Assembly (NCBI RefSeq): GCF_905171765.1
Contig: NC_053390.1
Coordinates: forward strand, 510,491,565 to 510,555,564
Origin: Bufo bufo
Lineage: Eukaryota > Chordata > Amphibia > Anura > Bufonidae
Direction of reading: 5' to 3'
Length of the DNA stretch: 64,000 nucleotides
The notes beneath the pieces were generated by a model. That model was not told the origin of the DNA. It saw only the letters and a list, made by a program, of their open reading frames with translations, and did no database searches. The translations under genes were made by a program, and so were the position numbers. Positions 53,171-62,614 of this stretch are shown in pieces. Each line of letters starts with the position of its first letter. Position 1 is the first letter of the stretch.

Positions 53171-53356
53171 TAAGCCAGCTAAAAGTGTCCATGCTGTGAA
53201 TGTATCATCCAGCATGAGCACTGTGATAAATTTGGTGTATATCTAGACAGCCTGCCTAAGTTTATGCCATTTACAGAATTACTAAAAATATGCCCCAATA
53301 TGCCCTAAACAACCCTACTTTCCACTGTGTTAGCTGATGGTTTCTTGTGGTCATTG

Positions 53357-53720
53357 TGTAATGCCCCAGCGTGGCATTATGACTTCTTCACCCCGCTACT
53401 GTCTCTAATGTGCTAATATCATGTCATCTTGTGTAGTTATTTCAGGTCCACTACACTGTGCATTCCTATTTCTAATGTAACTGTTATGTTCAAATGTAAT
53501 GTGTACTGGTTCACCAGCAGGGGGCAGCAAATACAGCAGAGCTACAGAGCTTTCCATTCCATTCTAGGGGAAGAACGGTGTGCTGGGCACGTCTCTGCTG
53601 GACATGCCCAGGCCAAGCCAAGCCAGCCAGAGCACCTTCAGTAAGTACCTGTAAGTTATACAGCAAGCCTATCAGTACAGCAGAGCCAGAGAGAAACAGA
53701 TGTAGCAGAGACAGTTGCGT
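53357..53720 (+). mobile_element. LTR-like sequence related to 17364-18300
   Basis: Starts TGTAATGCCCCAG, shares CACCAGCAGGGGGCAGCAA with the other copy at a comparable distance from the start, and has a similar CATTCCATTCTAGG segment after it. The right end is not resolved. No frame. Confidence 0.45.
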
Positions 53721-54449
53721 ACCCACAATCCATGGGGCCTCGGTGCAAAACTGATCCATGGGTCCAAGAGACCTTTGCGCAACTGGACATACAAAAATAA
53801 CATTAAATCATGCGATTGTTATCCTTTCTATAAATAGTGTGAATAAAAAAATCTATTCGAAATAACTTTTCTGTAAGACATGATGCAAAAACTTTGCAAA
53901 TTAAAACTAATTCTACAGTATTTTATTTTACCAGAAAAACTTGAGCTTAAAATTTTATTTCTGAATTGAACAAAATAAGGTTTTGGCCATTGCTGAATGC
54001 TGTGTACCTATGTTCAGCCCACACACAGTCTAGCACATGTACAAACCACATCCTGAGAACTTGTATACCTGACTCAATTATTTTCAACACACCTTTCCTT
54101 AGTCATGTATTCACTTCATATTTTAAACTACTATAAATAGACTCAATACAACTGTACAATTGCTACACGTGATAAAGCCACAGGAGTCCGAAAATCAAGA
54201 AAGATATAGAAACAAGCTGTAGACAGTAAGTCATACTACAAAACGTCATGAAAGAGAAGTCTTTTAATAAAAACGTTGTCTTTTTTCTGAATATGCTTTG
54301 TCTATTTTATCTATATAATTATTATTTAATTATTTAATGTAGAATATTTTATTTTATAAGATGTGAAGCTTTTGAATGTCATTGTTACTTTGGCTTTTTA
54401 AAATTTTTTGTAGCCAAGTGATTTTTGGAGTTGCCATTTTTTGCTAATT
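53721..54449. other. No recognisable feature
   Basis: AT-rich single-copy-looking DNA. I see no frame, repeat or terminal structure that I would defend. Confidence 0.5.
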
Positions 54450-54671
54450 TTTCTAATATACTTTAATTACAGAAATCTTACATTTCTATTAGAAAAATAG
54501 CTCTAAAGCAACGATCCCTGTTTTCTGTTTACGTAACTGTGAAGACTTGCTCAGGACTGACTGTGTTAAGTAAGCAGAAGATAGGGAGCATTGCTGAGAC
54601 TCAAAATGGGCCACATTAGAGCTATATTTTTATAGAAATGTACGATTTCAGTAATTAAAGTATATTAGAAA
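54450..54671. mobile_element. Palindromic MITE, about 222 bp
   Basis: TTCTAATATACTTTAATTAC at the left reappears inverted at the right end, and the match extends about 58 bp on each side through ACATTTCTAT and TAGCTCTAA. The centre is about 54565. Superfamily unclear, no TSD identified. Confidence 0.7.
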
Positions 54672-55160
54672 CATGGTCAGTATCACTGCCCCTACACATT
54701 ACAAAGAAAGAAAAGAATGACAGTTAAACTTTAAATAGTAATGGTCATTTATTTTTCCCCTAAAGATGAATAGTAGGAACAAATACATGAAACTTTGTAA
54801 TGTATCTTAACAGAGAATGTTGCTACCCTTCTCCTATAATCAGGCTGTCCTCCTCCCGCTTCTTAACCTCTTCATTGACTATCCATTCACTGCTCAGATC
54901 TGTCTTCAGTGAAGACAGGCTGCCTGCTCATTGAAACATCAGATTACAGAGGTCTATGGAGAGAAGAGGGGCTGCTGCAGATAGTGAAGGCACAATCAGC
55001 TTAGAATGGCTGATGATAGCACTTCTGTCAATCCATTGGCCTTTTTATAATGTAAAACAGGAGAAAACTTAAAATGCCAGAAGGAGAGAGTCAACAGAAC
55101 CAGATGTCACGATCACCCTCACTGGATGCATTGTAAGGTTATTTTTAAGTTCTGATTGGT
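54672..55160. other. No recognisable feature
   Basis: Mixed-composition noncoding DNA. Nothing supported. Confidence 0.5.
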
Positions 55161-55165
55161 TTTGT

Positions 55166-55378
55166 CTAGTGTGGATCAGGCACCAAAGTGCTCGGGTGCT
55201 CGAGTAGAATACTTTGGGATGCTCGGGTGCTCTACAGAGCACCCGAGCACAATAGAAGTCAATGGGAGAACCCCAGCATTAAACCAAGCACCCCCTGCTC
55301 AGAAGAGGGGAGGGTGCCGGGTCCCACTGAGGTCTATGCAGAAGATTGCTGTACAGTGGGGGAATCCTCCAGTGTGAG
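55166..55378. mobile_element. hAT-type MITE fragment
   Basis: TCTAGTGTGGATCAGGCACC followed by GTGCTCGGGTGCTCGAGTAG and a palindrome GGGTGCTC-tacaga-GAGCACCC (55222-55243). The layout resembles the hAT1 end (TIR plus repeated CTCGGG-type motifs). The right terminus is missing. Confidence 0.5.
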
Positions 55379-55439
55379 TCTGCGTTTAGGAGTCCCTGCT
55401 CTGACTCCATATATAGCTGGGACACCCAGTGTATTTAAA

Positions 55440-55545
55440 TCTAATTTAGCCTCTATTTCTGAAAAGTTTCTGCTGGGATTTGAACTCACAACCTTCTACA
55501 TTAGAGGCAAGAAACTTAACCACTCAGCTATAAAGCTGAATGTGT
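55440..55545 (-). repeat. tRNA-derived SINE, copy 1
   Basis: On the minus strand, TAGCTGAGTGGTTAAG (55530-55515) resembles the A box of a Leu/Ser-type tRNA, and GGTTGTGAGTTCAAATCC (55493-55476) the B box, spaced as in pol III promoters. A shared tail CAGCAGAAACTTTTCAGAAA follows. Not a functional tRNA. Confidence 0.65.
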
Positions 55546-55631
55546 CAGAAAAACCTCATAGTCGTTTCTCATGTAGTAAGTATTCTTATACAGCAGAAGT
55601 ATCATTTTATATTTAACTGCAGGTTAACATG

Positions 55632-55735
55632 CGGCTCTATAGCGTAGTGTTTAAGGTTCTTGGCTCTACTGTAGATGGTTGTGATTTCAAATACCAGCAG
55701 AAATTTTTTCGAAATAGAGGCAAAATTTCATATAT
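55632..55735 (+). repeat. tRNA-derived SINE, copy 2, opposite orientation
   Basis: TAGCGTAGTGTTTAAGG (55639-) and GGTTGTGATTTCAAATACC (about 55677-55695) are diverged A and B boxes. The tail CAGCAGAAATTTTTTCGAAA matches copy 1. With copy 1 it forms an inverted pair about 90 bp apart. Confidence 0.6.
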
Positions 55736-55799
55736 ATATACATTTTTAGCCATATTTACATATATTATTATATATTTAGAATATATAATATATTATAAT

Positions 55800-56790
55800 A
55801 TATAGCACCATAGTAACATAGTATATAAGGCCGAAAAAAGTCATTTGTCCATCCAGTTCGGCCTGTTATCCTGCAATTTGATCCAGAGCAAGGCAAAAAA
55901 AACCTGTGAGGTATAAGCCAATTTTCCCCACTTAAGGGGAAAAAAATTCCTTCCCGACTCCATTCAGACAATCAGAATACTCCCTGGATCAACGACCCCT
56001 CTCTACTAGCTATAGCCTGTAATATTATTACACTCCAGAAATACATCCAGGCCCCTCTTGAACTCTTTTAGTGAACTCACCATGACCACCTCCTCAGGCA
56101 GATAGTTCCATAGTCTCACTGCTCTTACTGTAAAGAATCCTCTTCTATGTTTGTGTACAAACCTTCTTTCCTCGAGGAGCAGAGGATGTCCCCTTGTCAC
56201 AGTCACAGTCCTGGGGATAAATAGATGATGGGAGAGATCTCTGTACTGATCCCTGATATATTTATACATAGTAATTAAATCTCCCCTCAGTCGTCTTTTT
56301 TCTAAAGTGAATAACCCTAATTTTGATAATTGTTCAGGGTACTGTAATTCCCTCATTCCAGTAATTACTTTAGTTGCCCTCCTCTGAACCCTCTCCAGCT
56401 CTGCTATGGCTGCCAATGATTTGTAAAGTGGTAGGACTATGTTCTCATCACAGGCATCTATGCCCCTTTTGATGCAACCCATTATCTTATTGGCCTTGGC
56501 AGCAGCTGCATGACACTGGTTTTTACAGCTTAGTTTGCTGTTCACTAAAATCCCTAGGTCCTTTTCCATGTAAGTGTTACCCAGTGTTTTACAAATTAGT
56601 ATGTACTGGTGACTTGCATTATTTCTTTCCATGTGCATACCCTTACATTTGTCAGTGTTAAACCTCATGTGCCACTTCTCTGCCCAAGCCTACAATCTAT
56701 CCAGATCCATCTGTAGCAGTATACTGTCCTCTTCCGTGTCAATTACTTTACACAGTTTAGTGTCATCTGAAAAAATTTATATTTTGATAC
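55800..56790 (-). mobile_element. CR1-like LINE, 3' part
   Basis: Minus-strand LINE piece: RT C-terminal coding (56006-56668) and 3' UTR to about 55800. It is 5'-truncated, as CR1 copies usually are. Its flanks are AT-rich and partly inverted to each other (TAGCCATATTTACATAT versus ATATGTAAATAT...GGCTA). Confidence 0.8.
56006..56668 (-). pseudogene. CR1 LINE reverse transcriptase C-terminus
   Basis: Frame of 220 codons: FNTDKCKGMHMERNN, YMEKDLGILVNSKLSCKNQC, AKANKIMGCIKRGID, then ELERVQRRATKVITGMREL, KRRLRGDLITMYKYI and AVRLWNYLPEEVV, typical of the CR1 RT thumb and C-terminus. A block normally found between VLPLYKSL and ELERVQ (the VRP-type segment) is missing, so an in-frame deletion is likely. 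The catalytic YADD lies upstream and is absent. Confidence 0.85.
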
Positions 56791-56873
56791 ATATTGATAT
56801 GTAAATATATTATGGCTAAAAACATCAGTAGTAGTTTCCCACATATTATGCATTCATATATAGCAGAAGTATG

Positions 56874-56905
<32 letters not shown>
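56874..56905. repeat. (TA)n microsatellite, left of the Tc1-like element
   Basis: Alternating TA, interrupted by the element at 56906 and continued at 57865. Confidence 0.9.
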
Positions 56906-56908
<3 letters not shown>

Positions 56909-57864
56909 TACAGACCAAAAGTTTGGACACACCTTCTCATTCAAAGAGTTTTCTTTATTTTCATGACTAGGAAAATTGTAGATTCACACTGAAGGCATCA
57001 CAACTATGAATTAACACATGTGGAATTATATACATAACAAACAAGTGTGAAACAACTGAAAATATGTCATATTCTAGGTTCTTCAAAGTAGCCACCTTTT
57101 GCTTTGATTACTGCTTTGCACACTCTTGGCATTCTCTTGATGAGCTTCAAGAGGTAGTCCCCTGAAATGGTCTTCCAACAGTCTTGAAGGAGTTCCCAGA
57201 GATGCTTAGCACTTGTTGGCACTTTTGCCTTCACTCTGCGGTCCATCTCACCCCAAACCATCTCAATTGGGTTCAGGTCCGGTGACTGTGGAGGCCAGGT
57301 CATCTGGCGCAGCACCCCATCACTCTCCTTCATGATCAAATAGCCCTTACTTTCAAAGTTTTCCCAATTTTTCGGCTGACTGACTGACCTTCATTTCTTA
57401 AAGTAATGATAGCCACTCGTTTTTCTTTACTTAGCTGCTTTTTTCTTGCCATAATACAAATTCTAACAGTCTATTCAGTAGGACAATCAGCTGTGTATCC
57501 ACCTGACTTCTCCTCAACGCAACTGATGGTCCCAACCCCATTTATAAGGCAAGAAATCCCACTTATTAAACCTGACAGGGCACACCTGTGAAGTGAAAAC
57601 CATTTCAGGGGACTACCTCTTGAAGCTCATCAAGAGAATGCCAAGAGTGTGCAAAGCAGTAATCAAAGCAAAAGGTGGCTACTTTGAAGAACCTAGAATA
57701 TGACATATTTTCCATTGTTTCACATTTGTTTGTTATGTATATAATTCCACATGTGTTAATTCATAGTTTTGATGCCTTCAGTGTGAATCTACAATTTTCC
57801 TAGTCATGAAAATAAAGAAAACTCTTTGAATGAGAAGGTGTGTCCAAACTTTTGGTCTGTACTG
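56906..57864 (-). mobile_element. Tc1-like element inserted in a TA microsatellite
   Basis: Same terminal repeats as 7846-8829 (CAGTACAGACCAAAAGTTTG), TA at 56904-56905 and 57865-57866. Better preserved than the first copy and without the 50-bp duplication. Confidence 0.95.
57067..57339 (-). pseudogene. Tc1-like transposase C-terminal remnant
   Basis: A 90-codon frame with MTWPPQSPDLNPIEMVWGEM, the block holding the third catalytic residue, then LLQDCWKTISGDYLLKLI and KAKGGYFEEP at the end. The first two catalytic regions are absent because the element is internally deleted. Mobile only if a relative supplied transposase. Confidence 0.88.
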
Positions 57865-57951
57865 TATATATATATATATATATATATATAGCGAGAGAGA
57901 GAGAGAGAGATATCTGCATCTCTCTCTCTCTCGCTATATATATATATATAC
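57865..57951. repeat. (TA)n-(GA)n palindrome
   Basis: (TA)n GC(GA)n TATC-TGCA-(TC)n GC(TA)n forms a palindrome of about 80 bp centred near 57915. Confidence 0.9.
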
Positions 57952-58345
57952 TGTAGGAAGGCACAAGCGTCCGTCATTGACGGAAGATATGTGTCACCGA
58001 GATTCCTGGACTCGGTGAGGTAAGAGCCGGTAATTATAAATGTCAGCGGCAGTTAGTGCTGACTGACACTATTTGTTAGTTAGTATGGCTGTAGAGCCGA
58101 TCCGGGCCGGCTCTTATTGGGAGCAGCTAAAGTGCAGGGTGGGTGGCTTCTCCCCACGCTCCAGGTCGGGTTTTGGCTGGGATATAAAAACCCAGCTGTG
58201 TGGATTATCCTCAACTTCACAGTGAAGCTGTGGAGATGCTGTGGTTTTGGGAGCTCTCTGTGCTGAGGTCGGAAGGCTGTGTATCAGGTGAGCAGGCCGC
58301 CTTACAGCCTGCAAGTAGACTTTCTTTTTATTTTTTTTCATTTAT
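57952..58345 (+). other. Possible LTR or promoter-containing repeat
   Basis: TGTAGGAAGGCACAAGCG at 57953 and a TATA-box-like GGGATATAAAAACCC near 58180 suggest an LTR with U3/R parts, but I see no partner, TSD or frame. A small inverted motif (TCACCGAG-...-CTCGGTGA, 57995-58018) is present. Confidence 0.3.
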
Positions 58346-58419
58346 GTTTTTTATTAAGCAAAACCCTTTCCCTTAGCCAGTCATTCACAAATTTGTAGTA
58401 AAAAGTAAAAAATTAGTTA

Positions 58420-58770
58420 AGGGGTTGTCCCAGTACAACAATACGAATATATATTCAATTTCCACTACTAGAACGGGGGGGGCCCATGTTCCCCTGTTGA
58501 ATAGAGCAGCGGACATACAAGCGCGTCACCACTACATTCAGCTGTATGGGACTAACAGAAACAGCTGAGTACAAGCGTCCTGCTATGTCCAGCAGCCCCA
58601 CAGAGCTGCATGGGGCAGCAACGCATATGCATGTCCGCCACTCCACTGAAACAGGGAAACACAGGCTCCAGTTATAGTGATTGGCAGGGGCTCCAGTGGT
58701 TAGACTCCCACCAATCACATACATCCGCTAACTTGTGGATAAAGAATAAGTTGTTATGGGACAACCCCTT
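58420..58770. mobile_element. Harbinger-like MITE, 351 bp
   Basis: Inverted ends AAGGGGTTGTCCCA are flanked by TTA (58417-58419 and 58771-58773). No coding capacity. A further TTAAGGGGTTGTAC at about 58798 may be the start of a related fragment. Confidence 0.8.
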
Positions 58771-58939
58771 TTACACCTTAACCTACCATGTGAGTGTTAA
58801 GGGGTTGTACGAAGCAGGTTCATGCACTGAGCTCAGGCCATACACAGAAAGTGCTAGTTTTGTAATACAGCAGGAATCTGCTGGCAGTGACTGGGTTCAT
58901 CAATGACTCTGATCCAGGTTATTTAACCACTCAGATTCC

Positions 58940-59065
58940 AGGGTCGGTAGTCAGAAGGAGGAAGTGGCAGCAGGAGGCACCGAGAAATGTCCAGAATTCC
59001 TCGGTGTTGGTAGGACATGCGCCAAACCGCTTTCCGCCTTAGGCCCAGCCGCCACTACATTTTCC
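58940..59065 (-). pseudogene. hAT transposase scrap
   Basis: Nucleotide similarity to 41080-41190 of hAT1 (GGACATGCGCCAAACCGC, CCCAGCCGCCACTACATTT) in the same orientation. Diverged and short. The LINE 3' end lies immediately to the right. Confidence 0.7.
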
Positions 59066-59581
59066 TAGTGGGCATTTTGTTTTTTATATTTTTTTTTTAT
59101 GCCTTTCATAATACAAAATTAAAATGCAATTTGACAATACAAAATCTGAGTTTATCAATATACACTCTAAAAAAAGACAGTCGTCATAATAAATTATAAA
59201 TCACTGTAAACAGAAACAGTACAAAAATAGTAAGCAATCTGTTCTATTTTGGGGGATTACCAAACTCCCCTCTAAGCTCCACATTACTTACACTCAGACC
59301 TCTCATTGTCTGTTCAAATAAATTTATCCCCCACCTTAAATCAACCCCCCCGCCCTGTGATGGCTGTCTCGGTGGGCACCATAATCGATCCCCCCTAAGG
59401 GGTATACATTATTTTTCATCTCTCTCTCCCCACCCCACCGCCGGTCGGGCGACGGCACCGCCCATCAGCGACTGATTGTACTACTTATTGCATATTCCTC
59501 AAACCTCTCGATCCTGACCAATACATTTTTCCACTCGATAATATTGGGTGCTCTTTCGGAGCCCCACTCTCTTGCGACCTC

Positions 59582-60316
59582 TTATCCAGACCTTTTTTTC
59601 CTTTTTCCCCTAATTGATAGTGGGATACTGCCCAAGACAGCCACTTCCGGTTTCAGTGGGAGGGATACTAGGGACTCTGCACTTAGGAGACCAAAAACCT
59701 CTCTCCAAAAGGATTGCATTTTTAAACAGCTCCATATCAGATGCATATAATCGGCAGCCTCTTTTCTACATTTCCAACAATTTGATTTTCGTTCTTTGTA
59801 GATCTTACTTAGCAGTAATGGAGTCATATATATTCTATGTATAATATTAAAGTAAATTATCCTAAAGTTACTAGAAATCGTTGCCCTTTTTATATTTTTA
59901 TATATATTCCCCCATTCTAATGTGTTTAATCCTATATCCTTTGCCCATTTTTCCTCACTGTTAAACTTTATTATTTTACCCAACCCCTTCCTTATTATCC
60001 TATACACTTGAGAGATAGTGACCCTAATTGTCGTGCATTGATAGCAAAAATCTATAAATTCATGTTTAGTTGTGATAAAGTATTCCTTATTTTGTGTAGC
60101 TTCAAAAGCACGTTTTAATTGGTGATACCGAAACCGACTCATTGAGTCTAAATTTGTTCCCGGGCATAACTCTTTTAGTGCTCTTATTTCCCCATTCTTA
60201 ACTAACTGTGATATATAAATGATATCATACTTTTCCCAATACTTGTATTCTGCAATTGACTGAAATTCTCTCAAATTGCTATTACACCACAAAAGTGAAA
60301 AATGTGAAGTGTTCAA
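59582..60316 (-). pseudogene. LINE C-terminal region with Cys/His motif
   Basis: Frame of 244 codons: ISQLVKNGEIRALKELCPG, RYHQLKRAF, then KERKSNCWKCRKEAADYMHL with IWSCLKMQSFWREV, a C-x2-C...H...C pattern seen at the C-terminus of L1/Tx1-type ORF2 proteins. It is separated from the RT frame by stops and frame changes between 60316 and 60717. The start codon is not natural. Its role in the family is uncertain (nucleic-acid binding suspected). Confidence 0.8.
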
Positions 60317-60716
60317 GATTCCTAGTATTCTTTAGATTTTTCCCCAGGCCAAGTCAACCATTCGACATATTGGGCACTTTTTCCCTTTATTTTTAATATA
60401 TCCTGTCTCTAATATGCTAAATATATTATACTTTGGACCATTAAAGCCCCTTTCTAGATATTCTTTTATATTATTTCCCCTGGATTTTAGCCACTGGACT
60501 TGAGAGGCCAAATAATATCCGCAGAAAAAGGGAACCGATAGCCCTCCATCCTCTTCCGCTAACCAAAGATATTTTTGTTTTAGTTTTTCTTCCCCAGATT
60601 AAGTGATTGATGATTAAAGAAACAATCTTCTATCCAAACTGGACAGGCTGCCAAGATATACAAATTCTGGGGAAGTAACACAATTTTTATTAATGCAATT
60701 TTGTCCGCTTGTCCTA

Positions 60717-61571
60717 TCAATAATTTCTGCCAAAAACTTTTACTTTACTTTTACATCTAATCAACAAAGGAGAGAGATTTAATTTCGTAAAATCTAGAAT
60801 ACTTGCACTCAGCTTTACACCCAAATAGTCAAAGCATTCCATAGGTTTTAATACCCTAATTTCTGCGCAGTTCAGTAGAGGTGCCTGGTCAAGCGGCAAC
60901 AGTACTGATTTGGCCCAATTGATTTTATATCCCGAAATATCACTAAACTTATTTATTAGTTCCATAAGATGAGACAGCTGAGATGTTGGATTCTCCAAGA
61001 AGATTAAAATATCATCTGCATACATACTTATCTTATCGGAGGTCCCATTCATACCAAAGCCTTTAATCGTTTCATCCGATCTAATTTTAGCTGCCAACGG
61101 TTCTATAAATAGAGCAAACAATAAAGGAGAGAGGGGGCTTCCCTGTCTTGTTCCTCTATGCAACTCTACTTGCTCAGACCATACTCCATTAATGTTTATT
61201 CTAGCTTTGGGGTGGTTATATTGAATCTGGACCCACTTGATAAAGTATTGGCCCAGATTCATCCTATGCATTACTTTCCAGAGATATTCCCACTCTACCC
61301 TGTCAAATGCCGCGTCTAATGACAGGATGGAGCGGGAGCCCCTACCCTCATCAAACTGCATATTCAAAAAAGCTCTACGTATGCTGGATTGTACCAATCT
61401 CTTGGGTATAAACCCAGTCTGATCTGGATGAATTAGCCTGTCAAGAACTCCCTTTAGTCTATTAGCGAATATTTTTGCGCAGATTTTATAGTCTGTATTT
61501 AACAGAGAGATTGGGCGGTATGCCCCTGTCTCTCTTTCATCCTTACCCTTTTTTAGAATAAGTGTAATCAC
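60717..61571 (-). pseudogene. LINE reverse transcriptase (L1/Tx1 clade)
   Basis: Frame of 284 codons covering RT blocks: RPISLLNTDYKICAKIFANR, IHPDQTGFIPKR, ILSLDAAFDRVEW (first catalytic Asp), RGTRQGSPLSPLLFALFIEP and the catalytic MYADDILIFL (about 61015), then YKINWAKSVLLPL, which I associate with frog Tx1-like LINEs. The frame breaks at 60717 although RT-like sequence (ADKIALIKIVLLP) continues past it. Endonuclease and ORF1 would lie upstream, beyond hAT2. Inactive copy. Confidence 0.88.
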
Positions 61572-61914
61572 AGCTTCAGATAGAGATGAAGGGAGTTCAC
61601 CAGTCTGATAGGTTTTGTTTAAAACTAGAGTTGAGCGAACACCTGGATGTTCGGGTTCGAGAAGTTCGGCCGAACTTCCCGGAAATGTTCGGGTTCGGGA
61701 TCCGAACCCGACCCGAACTTCGTCCCGAACCCGAACCCCATTGAAGTCAATGGGGACCCGAACTTTTCGGCACTAAAAAGGCTGAAAAACAGCCCAGGAA
61801 CGGGCTAGAGGGCTGCAAAACGCAGCAACATGTAGTTAAATTCCCTGCAAACAAATGTGGATAGGGAAATGAATTAAAATAAAAATAAAATAAATAAAAA
61901 TTAACCAATATCAA

Positions 61915-62500
61915 TTGGAGAGAGGTCCCATAGCAGAAAATCTGGCTTCATGTCAGCAGAGAATCAGTCTTCATGTCATAGCAGAGAATCAGGCTTCACG
62001 TCACCCACCACTGTAACAGTCCATTGTCAGATATTTAGGCCCCGGCACCCAGGCAGAGGAGAGAGGTCCCATAACATAGAATCTGGCTTCATGTCAGCAG
62101 AGAATCAGTCTTCATGTCATAGCAGAGAATCAGGCTTCACGTCACCCAACACTGTAACAGTCCATTGTCAGATATTTAGGCCCCGGCACCCAGGCAGAGG
62201 AGAGAGGTCCCATAACATAGAATCTGGCTTCATGTCAGCAGAGAATCAGTCTTCATGTCATAGCAGAGAATCAGGCTTCACGTCACCCACCACTGTAACA
62301 GTCCATTGTCATATAATTTAGGCCCCGGCACCCAGACAGAGGAGAGAGGTCCCATAACAGAGATTCAGGCTTCATGTCAGCGACTCAGCAGAGAATCAGT
62401 CTTCATGTCATAGCAGAGAATCAGGCTTCATGTCACCCACCACTGGAACAGGCCACTGTCAGATATTTTTAGGCCCCGGCACCCAGACAGAGGAGAGGTT
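61915..62500. repeat. hAT2 satellite array, short version
   Basis: Four to five units of the same family as 35641-39200, with variant words (CTGTAACAGTCCATTG, CCAGGCAGAGG) that form their own near-identical subset. About 0.6 kb against 3.5 kb in hAT1. Confidence 0.92.
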
Positions 62501-62614
62501 CATTCAACTTTGGGTTGCCCCGCAATATAATGGTAAAATGAAAATAAAAATAGAATTGAATGAGGAAGTGCCCTGGAGTACAATAATATATGGTTAAGGG
62601 GAGGTAGTTAATGT

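Larger units (their letters stand above)
59066..61625 (-). mobile_element. Tx1/L1-type LINE, 5' part cut by hAT2
   Basis: Minus-strand LINE with RT (60717-61571) and C-terminal domain (59582-60316). T-runs at about 59080-59100 fit a poly(A)-like 3' end. The 5' side is interrupted at 61626 by hAT2 and presumably continues beyond the window. Confidence 0.85.

Noticed and set aside
53721..55160. Host gene or conserved noncoding element
   Set aside because: I looked for long frames and strong repeats and found only the small MITE; nothing else supports function.
55440..55735. Functional tRNA genes
   Set aside because: Only A- and B-box-like segments are kept; acceptor and anticodon stems do not form. 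SINE heads fit better.
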